Assembly (NCBI RefSeq): GCF_036345155.1
Contig: NZ_CP107772.1
Span: 2,170,001-2,234,000, forward strand
Reading direction: 5' to 3'
DNA: 64,000 nucleotides
From: Streptomyces sp. NBC_00582
GTDB lineage: Bacteria; Actinomycetota; Actinomycetes; Streptomycetales; Streptomycetaceae
In this document: piece by piece, positions 11,416 through 20,750 of the stretch
How positions within the stretch are numbered: position 1 is the first letter of the stretch
Layout of the letters: each line of letters starts with the position of its first letter
Notes under the pieces: generated by a model
Told to the model about the DNA's origin: nothing
What the model saw: only the letters and a program-made list of their open reading frames with translations
Database searches by the model: none
Position numbers and translations under genes: made by a program

Positions 11416-12024
11416 CTAGGGGATGGGGGAGGGCGGGGCGGGGCGGTTGAGGGAGGGCAGGGCGACCTCGAAGTGGACGGTCCGCTGCGCGCCGCCGGGG
11501 TCCTCGCGCTCGTCGTGCACGACCGTGCCGAGTGACCGCCAGAAGCCCTCGGCACCCTCGACGGCGGGGTCGGTGTGCAGATAGACGGAGCGGTATCCGC
11601 CGTCGGCGGCCGCGAAGGCGAGGAGGTGGGCGACGAGCCGTCGGGCGAGGCCGCGCCGGCGGTGTTCGGGGCGTACGTACACCCGGCGCAGTTGCGCTGT
11701 CGCGCCGGAGGGGAAGCGTTCGGCGACCCGGCGCGGGTTCGGCGGATGCAGAGGCCCGCGCGAGTCCAGCGCGGCCGTGGCGACGACCTCCCCGCTGACG
11801 TCGTCCACCGCGACCAGCAGGGTGTGGCGGACCGGGGTCAGATAGGCGGCGGCCGGGTCGATGACGTCGCCGTGCCAGCGGGGCACGTATCCGGTGCCGA
11901 AGTCGCGGTAGACGGTGTCGAGCATGACGGCACGGGCGCCGTCGAGGTCATCGTGGCCTGCGGGCCTTATGCAGTAGTCACGCACTTGCACATCATATGC
12001 AATAAGGCTCGGACTTGCGACCAT
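11416..12024 (-). CDS. GNAT-family N-acetyltransferase
   Basis: The 202-residue protein has a C-terminal GNAT core: AQLRRVYVRPEHRRRGLARR, with the acetyl-CoA pyrophosphate loop R-x2-G-x-A/G, then LAFAAADGGYRSVYLHT. The start at ATG 12024 is supported by GGAGGG nine bases upstream (a GTG one codon earlier is possible). The first 20 codons are unusually AT-rich for this genome and include an inverted repeat, so a start at GTG 11991 or 11985 cannot be excluded. It is the first gene of the operon with the binding protein, permease and exporter; it may modify the transported compound. Confidence 0.85.
   Translation of the reverse strand: MVASPSLIAYDVQVRDYCIRPAGHDDLDGARAVMLDTVYRDFGTGYVPRWHGDVIDPAAAYLTPVRHTLLVAVDDVSGEVVATAALDSRGPLHPPNPRRVAERFPSGATAQLRRVYVRPEHRRRGLARRLVAHLLAFAAADGGYRSVYLHTDPAVEGAEGFWRSLGTVVHDEREDPGGAQRTVHFEVALPSLNRPAPPSPIP
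11987..12003. promoter_or_regulatory. inverted repeat at start of GNAT gene
   Basis: TTGCA and TGCAA are separated by seven bases (TATGATG), and are embedded in a larger imperfect repeat GCCTTATGCA / TGCAATAAGGC. It lies in the first codons of the GNAT gene and could be an operator. Confidence 0.3.
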
Positions 12025-12066
12025 CACCCCTCACCCTCCGACACGACCCGACTCGCCTGGCTCGAC

Positions 12067-12072
12067 TTGACA
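12067..12072 (+). promoter_or_regulatory. -35-like TTGACA upstream of CooC-like gene
   Basis: A perfect TTGACA hexamer lies 64 bp before the ATG at 12136. No convincing -10 hexamer is seen at the right spacing, so this is only suggestive. Confidence 0.25.
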
Positions 12073-12103
12073 GTGATCACCACCTGCCCCCAACCTAACC
12101 ACA

Positions 12104-12118
12104 TGACATTCATTTTCA
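12104..12118. promoter_or_regulatory. Zur/Fur-like box
   Basis: TGACATTCATTTTCA matches the streptomycete Zur consensus TGAAAATnATTTTCA at 12 of 15 positions (counting the central base). It sits 17 bases before the ATG of the CooC-like gene and about 80 bp from the divergent GNAT start. Its AT-richness is conspicuous in this genome. Function as a zinc-responsive operator is inference. Confidence 0.45.
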
Positions 12119-12135
12119 AAAAGGCGGGCTCATAG

Positions 12136-13083
12136 ATGCGCGTCGCGTTCGTCGGCAAGGGCGGCAGCGGCAAGACCACCCTGTCGGCGCTGTTCGCCCG
12201 CGAACTGGCACGCTCCGGCGCGCCCGTGCTCGCCGTGGACGGCGACATCAACCAGCACCTGGCCGAGGCGCTCGACCCCGACGCCGGCCCGTTCACCGCC
12301 CCGCCGCTCGCGGCGCACACGGCCGACATCAAGGACCTCCTGCGCGGCACCAACCCGCGGATCGCCTCCCGCGAGGCGATGATCAAGACCACTCCGCCCG
12401 GGCGGGGTTCACGGCTGCTGCGCCTGCTCGGCGACGACGCGTTGCACGCCCGTCACGTCCAGCAGGTGGGTGGTGTCCCCCTGATGGTCACCGGCGAGTT
12501 CGACGAGAGCGACCTCGGAGTGGCCTGCTACCACTCCAAACTCGGCGCCGTCGAGCTCTACCTCGGGCATCTGGTCGACGGCCCCGGCGAGTACGTCGTC
12601 GTCGACATGACCGCCGGCGCCGACGCTTTCGCCTCCGGCCTGTTCACCCGCTTCGACATGACGTTCCTGGTGGCCGAACCCACCCGCAGGGGCGTCTCCG
12701 TCCACCGCCAGTACCGCGACCACGCCGCCGAGTTCGGCATCCCGCTCGCCGTGGTCGGCAACAAGGTGACCGGTGAGGACGATCTGCTGTTCCTCAAGGA
12801 GCAGGTGGGCGACGACCTCCTCACCCACCTGGACCACTCCCCCTGGATCCGCTCCGCCGAACGCGGCACTCCCCAGGGCGAGTTGGAATCGTCGAACCGT
12901 CACGCGCTCGCCGTCCTGCGCGCGGCCGTCGACGCCCGCCCCAAGGACTGGCCGACGCTCCACCGCCACGCCGTCGACTTCCACCTGCGCAACGCCCGCG
13001 CCTGGGCGAACGCGGCGACGGGCCAGGACCTGGCGGCCCAGGTGGACCCGGAGTTCGTCCCCGGCCCCGCCGCACTGACCTGA
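12136..13083 (+). CDS. CooC/ArsA-like P-loop ATPase
   Basis: The 315-residue protein begins MRVAFVGKGGSGKTTLSALF, a deviant Walker A (KGGxGKTT) right at the N terminus, as in CooC, ParA and ArsA ATPases. DGDINQHLAEAL follows at about residues 35-46, and a Walker B-like VVVDMTAGADAF near 155-166. CooC-type proteins use ATP to insert or mature metals in enzymes. Just upstream is a Zur-like box, and downstream is an SCO5389-like small protein, so a metal-linked role is plausible. No partner enzyme such as CO dehydrogenase is nearby. ParA-type partitioning is less likely given the CooC-like domain body. Confidence 0.8.
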   Translation: MRVAFVGKGGSGKTTLSALFARELARSGAPVLAVDGDINQHLAEALDPDAGPFTAPPLAAHTADIKDLLRGTNPRIASREAMIKTTPPGRGSRLLRLLGDDALHARHVQQVGGVPLMVTGEFDESDLGVACYHSKLGAVELYLGHLVDGPGEYVVVDMTAGADAFASGLFTRFDMTFLVAEPTRRGVSVHRQYRDHAAEFGIPLAVVGNKVTGEDDLLFLKEQVGDDLLTHLDHSPWIRSAERGTPQGELESSNRHALAVLRAAVDARPKDWPTLHRHAVDFHLRNARAWANAATGQDLAAQVDPEFVPGPAALT

Positions 13084-13164
13084 CGACCACTGCCGTCCAG
13101 CCAACTTCCGCAGCCGCTATGGGCTGTTAGCCCCCTCTCCCCCACCAAGGAACAGGACACCCCC

Positions 13165-13557
13165 ATGTCTCTCGACGTCTCCCCCGAGCTCCTCGCCGAG
13201 GCCGAAGCCGGTGACATCCGCGAGGCGGACTTCGTGCACACCGTCCGCACCTCGCTGCCGTACGCCTACGACCTCATCGAGTCCCTCTCCGTCCGACTCC
13301 ACGCCGGCACGGCCGAGTTCGCCGACAACCAGACTCCTCCGCCGTCCGAGCAGGAGCGCGGCCAGCTGCTGCGCGCCCTCGCCAGCGACGCGATCCGCGG
13401 CAGCCTGGAACGCCACTTCGGCGTGACCCTCGCCTTCCAGAACTGCCACCGCGTGGCCGCCTTCCGCCCGGAGGCCCGGGACGGGCGGACGCACACCCGC
13501 TTCACCTCGACCCGGGCGCAGGTGCTGAACCAGTCGGCCGAACTGCGCGACTGCTGA
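13165..13557 (+). CDS. SCO5389-like conserved actinobacterial protein
   Basis: This 130-residue acidic protein, starting [18 protein letters not shown], has the conserved blocks [35 protein letters not shown] and [10 protein letters not shown]. These belong, as far as I recognise, to the SCO5389 family found across Streptomyces; its function is unknown. It contains two Cys (in QNCHR and at the very C terminus, LRDC). It follows the CooC-like ATPase by 81 bp on the same strand and has GGAACAGGA as a ribosome site, so it is probably co-transcribed. Confidence 0.75.
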   Translation: MSLDVSPELLAEAEAGDIREADFVHTVRTSLPYAYDLIESLSVRLHAGTAEFADNQTPPPSEQERGQLLRALASDAIRGSLERHFGVTLAFQNCHRVAAFRPEARDGRTHTRFTSTRAQVLNQSAELRDC

Positions 13558-13604
13558 CCGTCAGGCAGCCCGCCGCACTCCGAGCCGGTCGAGGGGTGCG
13601 GCGA

Positions 13605-13780
13605 CCGTCGCCGGTCACCCGACCGTGCGGCCAGTTCGACTTCGTAGACCTCGCGCATGTCGGCGGGGAAGCCGCCGCCGTGGACGGGGTCGGGCCACCA
13701 GCGGTTGGTGCGGCCGTCCATGCGGTTCGCGGTGGCGAGGTCCTCGGGGCGGTCGGTGGCCGGGCCGAGGAGCATGCGGG
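13605..13780 (-). pseudogene. remnant of a GH1 beta-glucosidase
   Basis: Reading the minus strand gives an isolated stretch with [17 protein letters not shown] and [13 protein letters not shown]. It matches the central portion of family GH1 beta-glucosidases (the NRWW-DP-GxGYPADM block). The catalytic segments before and after it are absent, and the frame runs into unrelated sequence and the SCO5389-like gene. It is therefore a decayed internal fragment in the 400-bp gap between 13557 and 13962. Confidence 0.65.
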
Positions 13781-13847
13781 ATCGGTGGAGAACTCCGGCA
13801 CCACCACTTGACGTACATGTTCGGGTAGTTGAAGCATTCAGCGACGA

Positions 13848-13859
13848 GAGAGCGCTCTC
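13848..13859. promoter_or_regulatory. LacI/CebR-like palindrome
   Basis: GAGAGCGCTCTC is a perfect 12-bp palindrome 102 bp upstream of the secreted beta-helix gene and beside the GH1 remnant. It resembles the core of CebR-type operators (GGGAGCGCTCCC) with changed flanks. Confidence 0.45.
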
Positions 13860-13961
13860 AAGACCCCAGTCGTTCACTTCCTGAAACAGCCGTCTCCGCC
13901 CGGCGCGTCAGCCGTTCGTCACGAGGCGCACGCGCCGGTCCCCCCGAGGAGAGAGCCGCCC

Positions 13962-15761
<1,800 letters not shown>

Positions 15762-15765
15762 TGCC

Positions 15766-15778
15766 GTATGCGGCATAC
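15766..15778. repeat. GTATGC-G-GCATAC palindrome
   Basis: A 13-bp palindrome just after the beta-helix stop. It is one member of the dispersed GTATGC words seen through the window; further CATACAG copies follow to 15800. Confidence 0.7.
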
Positions 15779-15855
15779 AGTCTGCGGACCACCCCATACA
15801 GTCGCCACACTGCGGACAGTCGCACACCGCAGACAGTCGACTCCGGTGAGGGCTG

Positions 15856-15890
15856 CCCTCGGGGGCTCCTGGGCCAGGAGCCCCCGAGGG
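15856..15890. terminator. strong hairpin between convergent genes
   Basis: A perfect 16-bp stem (CCCTCGGGGGCTCCTG and its complement) with a 3-base GGC loop lies between the beta-helix gene (ends 15761) and the EF-G paralogue (ends 15903 on the minus strand). It serves both directions. Confidence 0.9.
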
Positions 15891-15902
15891 GCCGAGACGG
15901 GC

Positions 15903-17981
15903 CTACGGCGTCGCCACCGTCACCGCCGCCGCGGGCGCCGGGGCGTACCCCGTCGGCCGGGCCGTGAACGTGCCGCGGCCCTGGGTGCGGCTGCGCAGCC
16001 TGGTCGCGTAGCCGAACAGCTCCGCCAGCGGGACGGTGGCGGTGACCACCGCCGAACCGCCGCGCACCACCGAGTCGGTGACCCGGCCGCGCCGGGCCGC
16101 GAGGTCACCGAGCACCCCGCCGACGGCGTCCTCGGGCACGGTGACCGTGACCTCGACGACCGGCTCCAGCAGGACCATCGCGCAGCCGCGCAGGGCCTCC
16201 CGGAGCCCGAACCGGCCCGCCGTGCGGAACGCCGCCTCCGAGGAGTCCCTCACATGCGTCGCCCCGTCGGTCAGCGTGACCCGCAGCCCGGTCACCGGAT
16301 GCCCGCCGAGGGGGCCCTCGGCAAGGGCGTCCCGGCAGCCGGCCTCGACGGCCCGCACGTACTCCTGCGGTACGCGCCCGCCGACCACCGCCGACCGGAA
16401 CGCGAACCCTTCCCCGGCCACCTCCACGTCGAGCACGACGTGCGCGAACTGCCCGGCCCCGCCGTCCTGTTTGACATGCCGGTACACCACACCGGACACG
16501 CCCCGGCCCACCGTCTCCCGGTACGTCACCCTGGGACGGCCGACGGTGACGTCCAGCCCGTGGGTGCGGCGGATCTTCTCCACCGCCACCTCCAGGTGCA
16601 GTTCACCCATGCCCGACAGCACGGTCTGCCCGGTCTCCGGATCGGTCCGCACGACGAGCGACGGATCCTCCTCCACCAGCCGCGCCAGCGCCGAGGCCAG
16701 CCGGTCGGTGTCGGTGCCGCGGCACGCCTCGACCGCCACCGACACGACCGGATCGGCGACCCCGGGCGGCTCCAGCACCAGCGGCGCCCCGGGCGCGCAC
16801 AGCGTCGAACCGGCCCGGGCCGACTTCAGCCCGATCACCGCCACGATGTCGCCCGCGACCGCCCGGTCCACCTGCGCGTGCCGGTCGGCCTGCACCCGCA
16901 GGATCCTGCCGATCCGCTCGACACGGCCCGTCCCGGACTCCCACAACAGGTCCCCCTTCTCGATCGTTCCCGAGTACACCCGCAGGTAGGTGAGCCTGCC
17001 GGTCGGGGTGGCGGCGACCTTGAAGGCGAGGGCCGCGAACGGGGCGGCGGGGTCGGCGGGGCGTCGCTCGTCGACGGCATCCCGCATACGGTCGACGCCC
17101 TCCCGGATTCCGCATACCGCCGGCACGTCCAGCGGCGACGGCAGATAGTCGACCACCGCGTCCAGCAGCGGCTCGACCCCACGGTTGCGATACGCCGACC
17201 CGCACAGCACGACCACTCCGTCCCCCGTACGGGTCAGGTCCCGCAGGGCGGCCGTGAGGGTCTCCGCGGACAGTGTCTCGTGGTCGCAGAACTCCTCCAG
17301 GGCTGCCGGGTGCCGTTCCGCCACGGTCTCCTCCAGGATCCGGCGCCGACGCAGGGCTTCCTCCCGCAGTTCCTCCGGTACGTCCCCCTCGACGGCGGTG
17401 CCGTGGCCGTCGCTCCAGGTCAGGGCGCGCAGGCGGAGCAGGTCCACGACTCCGGTGAAGGTGTCCTGCGTGCCGATGGGCAGGTGGACGACGAGGGGGA
17501 CGGGGTGGAGGCGTGCGCGGAGGGAGGCCACCGCGGCGTCCAGGTCGGCGCCGGCGCGGTCCATCTTGTTGATGAACGCGATCCTCGGTACGCCGTGCCG
17601 GTCGGCCTGGCGCCACACCGACTCGCTCTGGGGTTCCACGCCGGCGACGGCGTCGAACACGGCCACCGCGCCGTCGAGGACGCGCAGGGCACGTTCGACC
17701 TCGTCGGCGAAGTCGACGTGTCCGGGGGTGTCGATCAGGTTGATGCGGTGGCCGTTCCAGTCGCAGCTCACGGCCGCGGCGAAGATGGTGATGCCACGGT
17801 CGCGTTCCTGGGGGTCGAAGTCGGTGACGGTGGTGCCGTCGTGGACCTCGCCACGCTTGTGCGTGGTGCCGGTGGCATACAGGATCCGTTCGGTGACGGT
17901 GGTCTTGCCGGCGTCGACGTGGGCGAGGATGCCCAGGTTGCGCACGGCGGAGAGACGACGGCGGTCGAGGTGGTTGCGCAC
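15903..17981 (-). CDS. fusA2: elongation factor G paralogue (EF-G2)
   Basis: The 692-residue translational GTPase has P-loop AHVDAGKTT at about 20-28, switch [13 protein letters not shown] and NKMDRAGAD for guanine recognition. EF-G domains II-V end in [16 protein letters not shown]. Full length and the C-terminal block are EF-G-like rather than TetM-like. Streptomycetes carry such a divergent second EF-G beside the housekeeping fusA; roles in stress translation, ribosome recycling or antibiotic tolerance have been suggested for paralogues, but not shown here. It stands alone, away from the str operon. Start GTG 17981 has a modest AAGG site. An upstream small ORF plus hairpin suggests regulated expression. 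Confidence 0.9.
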   Translation of the reverse strand: MRNHLDRRRLSAVRNLGILAHVDAGKTTVTERILYATGTTHKRGEVHDGTTVTDFDPQERDRGITIFAAAVSCDWNGHRINLIDTPGHVDFADEVERALRVLDGAVAVFDAVAGVEPQSESVWRQADRHGVPRIAFINKMDRAGADLDAAVASLRARLHPVPLVVHLPIGTQDTFTGVVDLLRLRALTWSDGHGTAVEGDVPEELREEALRRRRILEETVAERHPAALEEFCDHETLSAETLTAALRDLTRTGDGVVVLCGSAYRNRGVEPLLDAVVDYLPSPLDVPAVCGIREGVDRMRDAVDERRPADPAAPFAALAFKVAATPTGRLTYLRVYSGTIEKGDLLWESGTGRVERIGRILRVQADRHAQVDRAVAGDIVAVIGLKSARAGSTLCAPGAPLVLEPPGVADPVVSVAVEACRGTDTDRLASALARLVEEDPSLVVRTDPETGQTVLSGMGELHLEVAVEKIRRTHGLDVTVGRPRVTYRETVGRGVSGVVYRHVKQDGGAGQFAHVVLDVEVAGEGFAFRSAVVGGRVPQEYVRAVEAGCRDALAEGPLGGHPVTGLRVTLTDGATHVRDSSEAAFRTAGRFGLREALRGCAMVLLEPVVEVTVTVPEDAVGGVLGDLAARRGRVTDSVVRGGSAVVTATVPLAELFGYATRLRSRTQGRGTFTARPTGYAPAPAAAVTVATP

Positions 17982-18099
17982 GGCCCTTGGCCTTTCGGGT
18001 GTTCTCGGGGAGCGGGCGGCGCGATGGGCCGACGGCCGTGCGACCGACGCGCCGTCGGCTCCGGGGAGCGGACGGCACGTTCGGGTGGGCGGACGGGCG

Positions 18100-18204
18100 T
18101 CAGCGCATCCGGTGTCCGGCGCGCAGCGGACACCGGGCGGACGAGGACACGAGGATCACCTCGTAGCGTGCGCGGGGAGCGACGGCGGTGGTGTGGTCAC
18201 GCAT
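18100..18204 (-). CDS. possible 34-codon leader peptide ahead of EF-G2
   Basis: ATG at 18204 with GAAGGGAG a few bases upstream opens a 34-residue frame, beginning [20 protein letters not shown] and ending AGHRMR. It lies 118 bp before the EF-G2 start on the same strand, and its last codons overlap a perfect hairpin. The good ribosome site and placement suggest a regulatory leader peptide; chance cannot be ruled out for so short a frame. Confidence 0.45.
   Translation of the reverse strand: MRDHTTAVAPRARYEVILVSSSARCPLRAGHRMR
18109..18136 (-). promoter_or_regulatory. candidate attenuator hairpin
   Basis: CCGGTGTCCG and CGGACACCGG form a perfect 10-bp stem with an 8-base loop, spanning the last codons of the small leader ORF upstream of EF-G2. 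There is no U-run, so control by ribosome position or mRNA structure is more likely than simple termination. Confidence 0.5.
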
Positions 18205-18309
18205 GGCCGGCTCCCTTCGTTCGTCACGGTGCGGCGCGGCCCGGTCGTGGGCGGCGCTCGGCTGCGGCGAGTGTAGGAGCGGGGCGGCGTGCCCCGCACG
18301 GGATTTGTC

Positions 18310-19023
18310 TCAGGCCGGTGGGGTCGCCGCCTGCGCCGCCTCGGTGTAGAAGTGCCGGCGCACCTGCCGCAGCCACGCCTCGGCGGCCCGCTCGTCGGGC
18401 TGTTCGGGCAGGACGCTGCGAGTGCCGGCGAACTTCTCCTCGAAGTCGCGCAGCAGGGGCTGGGCGGCGTCGGGGTCGGCGGCGACCTCTCGGCCGAAGC
18501 GGTGGTAGCTCTCGGGGTCGTCGACGCGGATGGTCAACTCGCCGGTGGCGTACAGCTCGTAACCCTGGGTGCACAGCCGCTTGAGGTGCCGGGCGTGTTT
18601 GGCGATCCGCTGACCGGTCTCAGCGGTGGGTGTGCCGTCGCCGCGGTTGTGGAGTTTGCGGAACTGCTGGGTGGCGTAGCCGAGGTAGGCGTCGCGGACG
18701 CGGCGGGCACCGAGCAACGTCGTACGGATGCCGAGGAGTTCCTCGCCGAGTGGGGTGCGGACCTCGTACAACTCCTCGGGCAGCCAGACGAGTTCCATGA
18801 CGGTCGGATTGCCGGCGAGGGCGAGCCGGCACCACTTGGCGGCCTCGTGCAGGGTGCGGTCGGGCGCCGTGCTGACGTGGGACTCCTTCGGCGTGTGCAG
18901 GCCGTGCAGGTCCTCGGTGGGGGCGGCGAACATGCCGAGCCGGTCCACGTCGGAGTCCGCGTGGGCGAGGCCGTAGGCGGTCGAGCCGACGATGCCGGAC
19001 AGGAGGATGTTGGTGACGGTCAC
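18310..19023 (-). CDS. RlaP/YcgL-type nucleotidyltransferase domain protein
   Basis: GTG 19023 gives 237 residues that begin MTVTNILLSGIVGSTAYG; the polymerase-beta-like signature GSTAYGLAHADSDVDRLGMF contains the G-S and D-S-D-x-D metal-binding pattern. HEAAKWCRLALAGNPTVMEL and KHARHLKRLCTQGYEL follow. This is the predicted nucleotidyltransferase family (PF10127) that includes RlaP, linked elsewhere to RNA repair. No RNA ligase is adjacent, so the role here is unknown. The next upstream in-frame start (19116) would add 31 Pro/Arg-rich residues and is less likely. Confidence 0.8.
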   Translation of the reverse strand: MTVTNILLSGIVGSTAYGLAHADSDVDRLGMFAAPTEDLHGLHTPKESHVSTAPDRTLHEAAKWCRLALAGNPTVMELVWLPEELYEVRTPLGEELLGIRTTLLGARRVRDAYLGYATQQFRKLHNRGDGTPTAETGQRIAKHARHLKRLCTQGYELYATGELTIRVDDPESYHRFGREVAADPDAAQPLLRDFEEKFAGTRSVLPEQPDERAAEAWLRQVRRHFYTEAAQAATPPA

Positions 19024-19255
19024 TGGTGCCCCCGTGGGTGTGCGCCCGGCGATGTGCCCGGGTGATGGTCCGCCCGTCACCCGGTGAGCCGCTCGTCTCG
19101 GCGCGCGGTGCACCACCGGCGGGCGACGGGACCGCCATCATGCCCCGGCGTGCGCCCCGCTCACCCGGCATTTTCCGCGCCGGGGCCCGAGGATCGGTCC
19201 GGGACTCCCCCGCTCCGGCCTTCTTCCGGCCACCAGAACCATGTGACATATTACT

Positions 19256-20419
19256 GTGGTGACCAAGCGGCCGAGGGGTGACGTGGTGGTCGTCGGCGCC
19301 GGCATGGTGGGCGCCGCCTGTGCCCTGTACGCGGCCCGTGCCGGGCTCGACGTGGTCGTGGTGGACCGCGGTCCGGTGGCGGGCGGCACCACCGGTGCGG
19401 GAGAGGGCAACCTCCTCGTCTCCGACAAGGAGCCCGGTCCCGAACTCCGACTTGCCCTGCTCTCCCTGCGTTTGTGGGCGGATCTCGCCCAACACCTGGG
19501 CGCGGAAGTGGAGTACGAGCCGAAGGGCGGGCTCGTCGTCGCGTCCACGCCCGAAGCCCTCTCCTCGCTGACGGAGCTGGCCGCGGGGCAGCGCGCCGCC
19601 GGAGTGGAGACGACCCCCGTCCCGCCCGATCAACTCCACGCACTCGAACCGTATGTGGCGCCGGGCCTCGCGGGCGGTGTCCGCTATCCCCAGGACGCAC
19701 AGGTGATGCCGACGCTGGCGGCCGCCCATCTCCTACGGGCCTGCGGTGCGCGCCTGGAGACGGGCCGGACCGTGACGGGCGTCCTGCGCGGAGCCGACGG
19801 TGCCGTGCGCGGCGTACGCACCGACCGGGGCGACCTGCTCGCACCGGCGGTGGTGAACGCGGCCGGCACCTGGGGCGGGGAGATCGCCGCGCTGGCGGGG
19901 GCGCCCCTGCCGGTCCTGCCGCGCCGTGGGTTCGTCCTGGTCACCGAGCCGTTGCCGCCCCGCGTGCGGCACAAGGTGTACGCCGCCGACTATGTGGCCG
20001 ACGTGGCCAGCGACTCCGCCGCCCTGCAGACCTCGCCGGTCGTCGAGGGCACCGCCGCCGGACCCGTGCTCATCGGGGCGAGCCGTGAACGGGTGGGGTT
20101 CGACCGGTCGTTCTCCCTGCCGGTCGTCCGCGCGCTCGCCGCCGGGGCGACCCGGCTGTTCCCCTTCCTGACGGACGTACGGGTGATGCGTGCGTATCTC
20201 GGGTTCCGCCCGTATCTGCCCGACCATCTGCCCGCGATCGGGCCCGATCCTCGGGTGCCTGGCCTGTTCCACGCCTGCGGGCACGAGGGCGCTGGCATCG
20301 GGCTCGCCACCGGCACCGGCCGGCTGCTCGCGCAGGCACTGACCGGGGAGCCGCCCGAGCTGGATCTGACGCCGTTCCGTCCCGACCGTTTCGACGAGAC
20401 CGAGGAGGCAGCAGGGTGA
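19256..20419 (+). CDS. FAD-dependent amino-acid oxidase; hydroxyproline dehydrogenase catalytic subunit
   Basis: The 387-residue DAO-family flavoprotein has the FAD motif VVVGAGMVGAACALYAA near the N terminus and C-terminal CGHEGAGIGLATGTGRLLA. With the adjacent small Fe-S protein and second flavoprotein it forms the three-subunit pattern of cis-4-hydroxy-D-proline dehydrogenase (also opine/glycine oxidase-like HcnABC). The neighbours (epimerase and deaminase) fix the pathway: oxidation of cis-4-hydroxy-D-proline to 1-pyrroline-4-hydroxy-2-carboxylate. Two consecutive GTG codons are candidates for the start, with no clear ribosome site; the transcript may be leaderless. It is the first gene of the operon. 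Confidence 0.85.
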   Translation: MVTKRPRGDVVVVGAGMVGAACALYAARAGLDVVVVDRGPVAGGTTGAGEGNLLVSDKEPGPELRLALLSLRLWADLAQHLGAEVEYEPKGGLVVASTPEALSSLTELAAGQRAAGVETTPVPPDQLHALEPYVAPGLAGGVRYPQDAQVMPTLAAAHLLRACGARLETGRTVTGVLRGADGAVRGVRTDRGDLLAPAVVNAAGTWGGEIAALAGAPLPVLPRRGFVLVTEPLPPRVRHKVYAADYVADVASDSAALQTSPVVEGTAAGPVLIGASRERVGFDRSFSLPVVRALAAGATRLFPFLTDVRVMRAYLGFRPYLPDHLPAIGPDPRVPGLFHACGHEGAGIGLATGTGRLLAQALTGEPPELDLTPFRPDRFDETEEAAG

Positions 20420-20450
20420 ACGCGTCCGGCATGTCCCGAGGAGGCCGCCC

Positions 20451-20750
20451 GTGAACCCGCTCCGGCTGGTGCGGGCCCGGCCCGCCGCGCTGTTCACCCT
20501 CACGTTCGACGGCCGGGAGATCGAGGCGCTGCCGGGGCAGAGCCTCGCCGCCGTGCTGTGGTCGGCGGGCGTCACGGCCTGGCGCGGCACCCGGGGCGAG
20601 GGCCGGCCGCGCGGGGTGTTCTGCGGGATCGGCGTGTGTTTCGACTGCCTGGTCACCGTCGACGGCCGCCCGAACCAGCGGGCCTGCCTGGTTCCGGCCG
20701 TGCCGGGCGCGGACGTCCGGACGCAGGAGGGGACGGGTCACGATGGCTGA
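20451..20750 (+). CDS. (2Fe-2S)-binding small subunit of hydroxyproline dehydrogenase
   Basis: This 99-residue ferredoxin-like protein has the cluster ligands in CGIGVCFDC followed by a fourth Cys in RACLVPA. The start is GTG with GAGGAGG six bases upstream. It corresponds to the small Fe-S subunit (HcnA/OoxA-like) that passes electrons between the two flavoproteins of the complex. Its end overlaps the next gene by eight bases. Confidence 0.9.
   Translation: MNPLRLVRARPAALFTLTFDGREIEALPGQSLAAVLWSAGVTAWRGTRGEGRPRGVFCGIGVCFDCLVTVDGRPNQRACLVPAVPGADVRTQEGTGHDG

Noticed and set aside
12136..13083. ParA-type chromosome or plasmid partition ATPase
   Set aside because: No ParB gene or parS-like site is adjacent, and the domain body fits CooC/ArsA better.
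15903..17981. Tetracycline ribosomal-protection gene (tetM/otrA)
   Set aside because: Full EF-G length and C-terminal [19 protein letters not shown] block fit an EF-G paralogue better than TetM.
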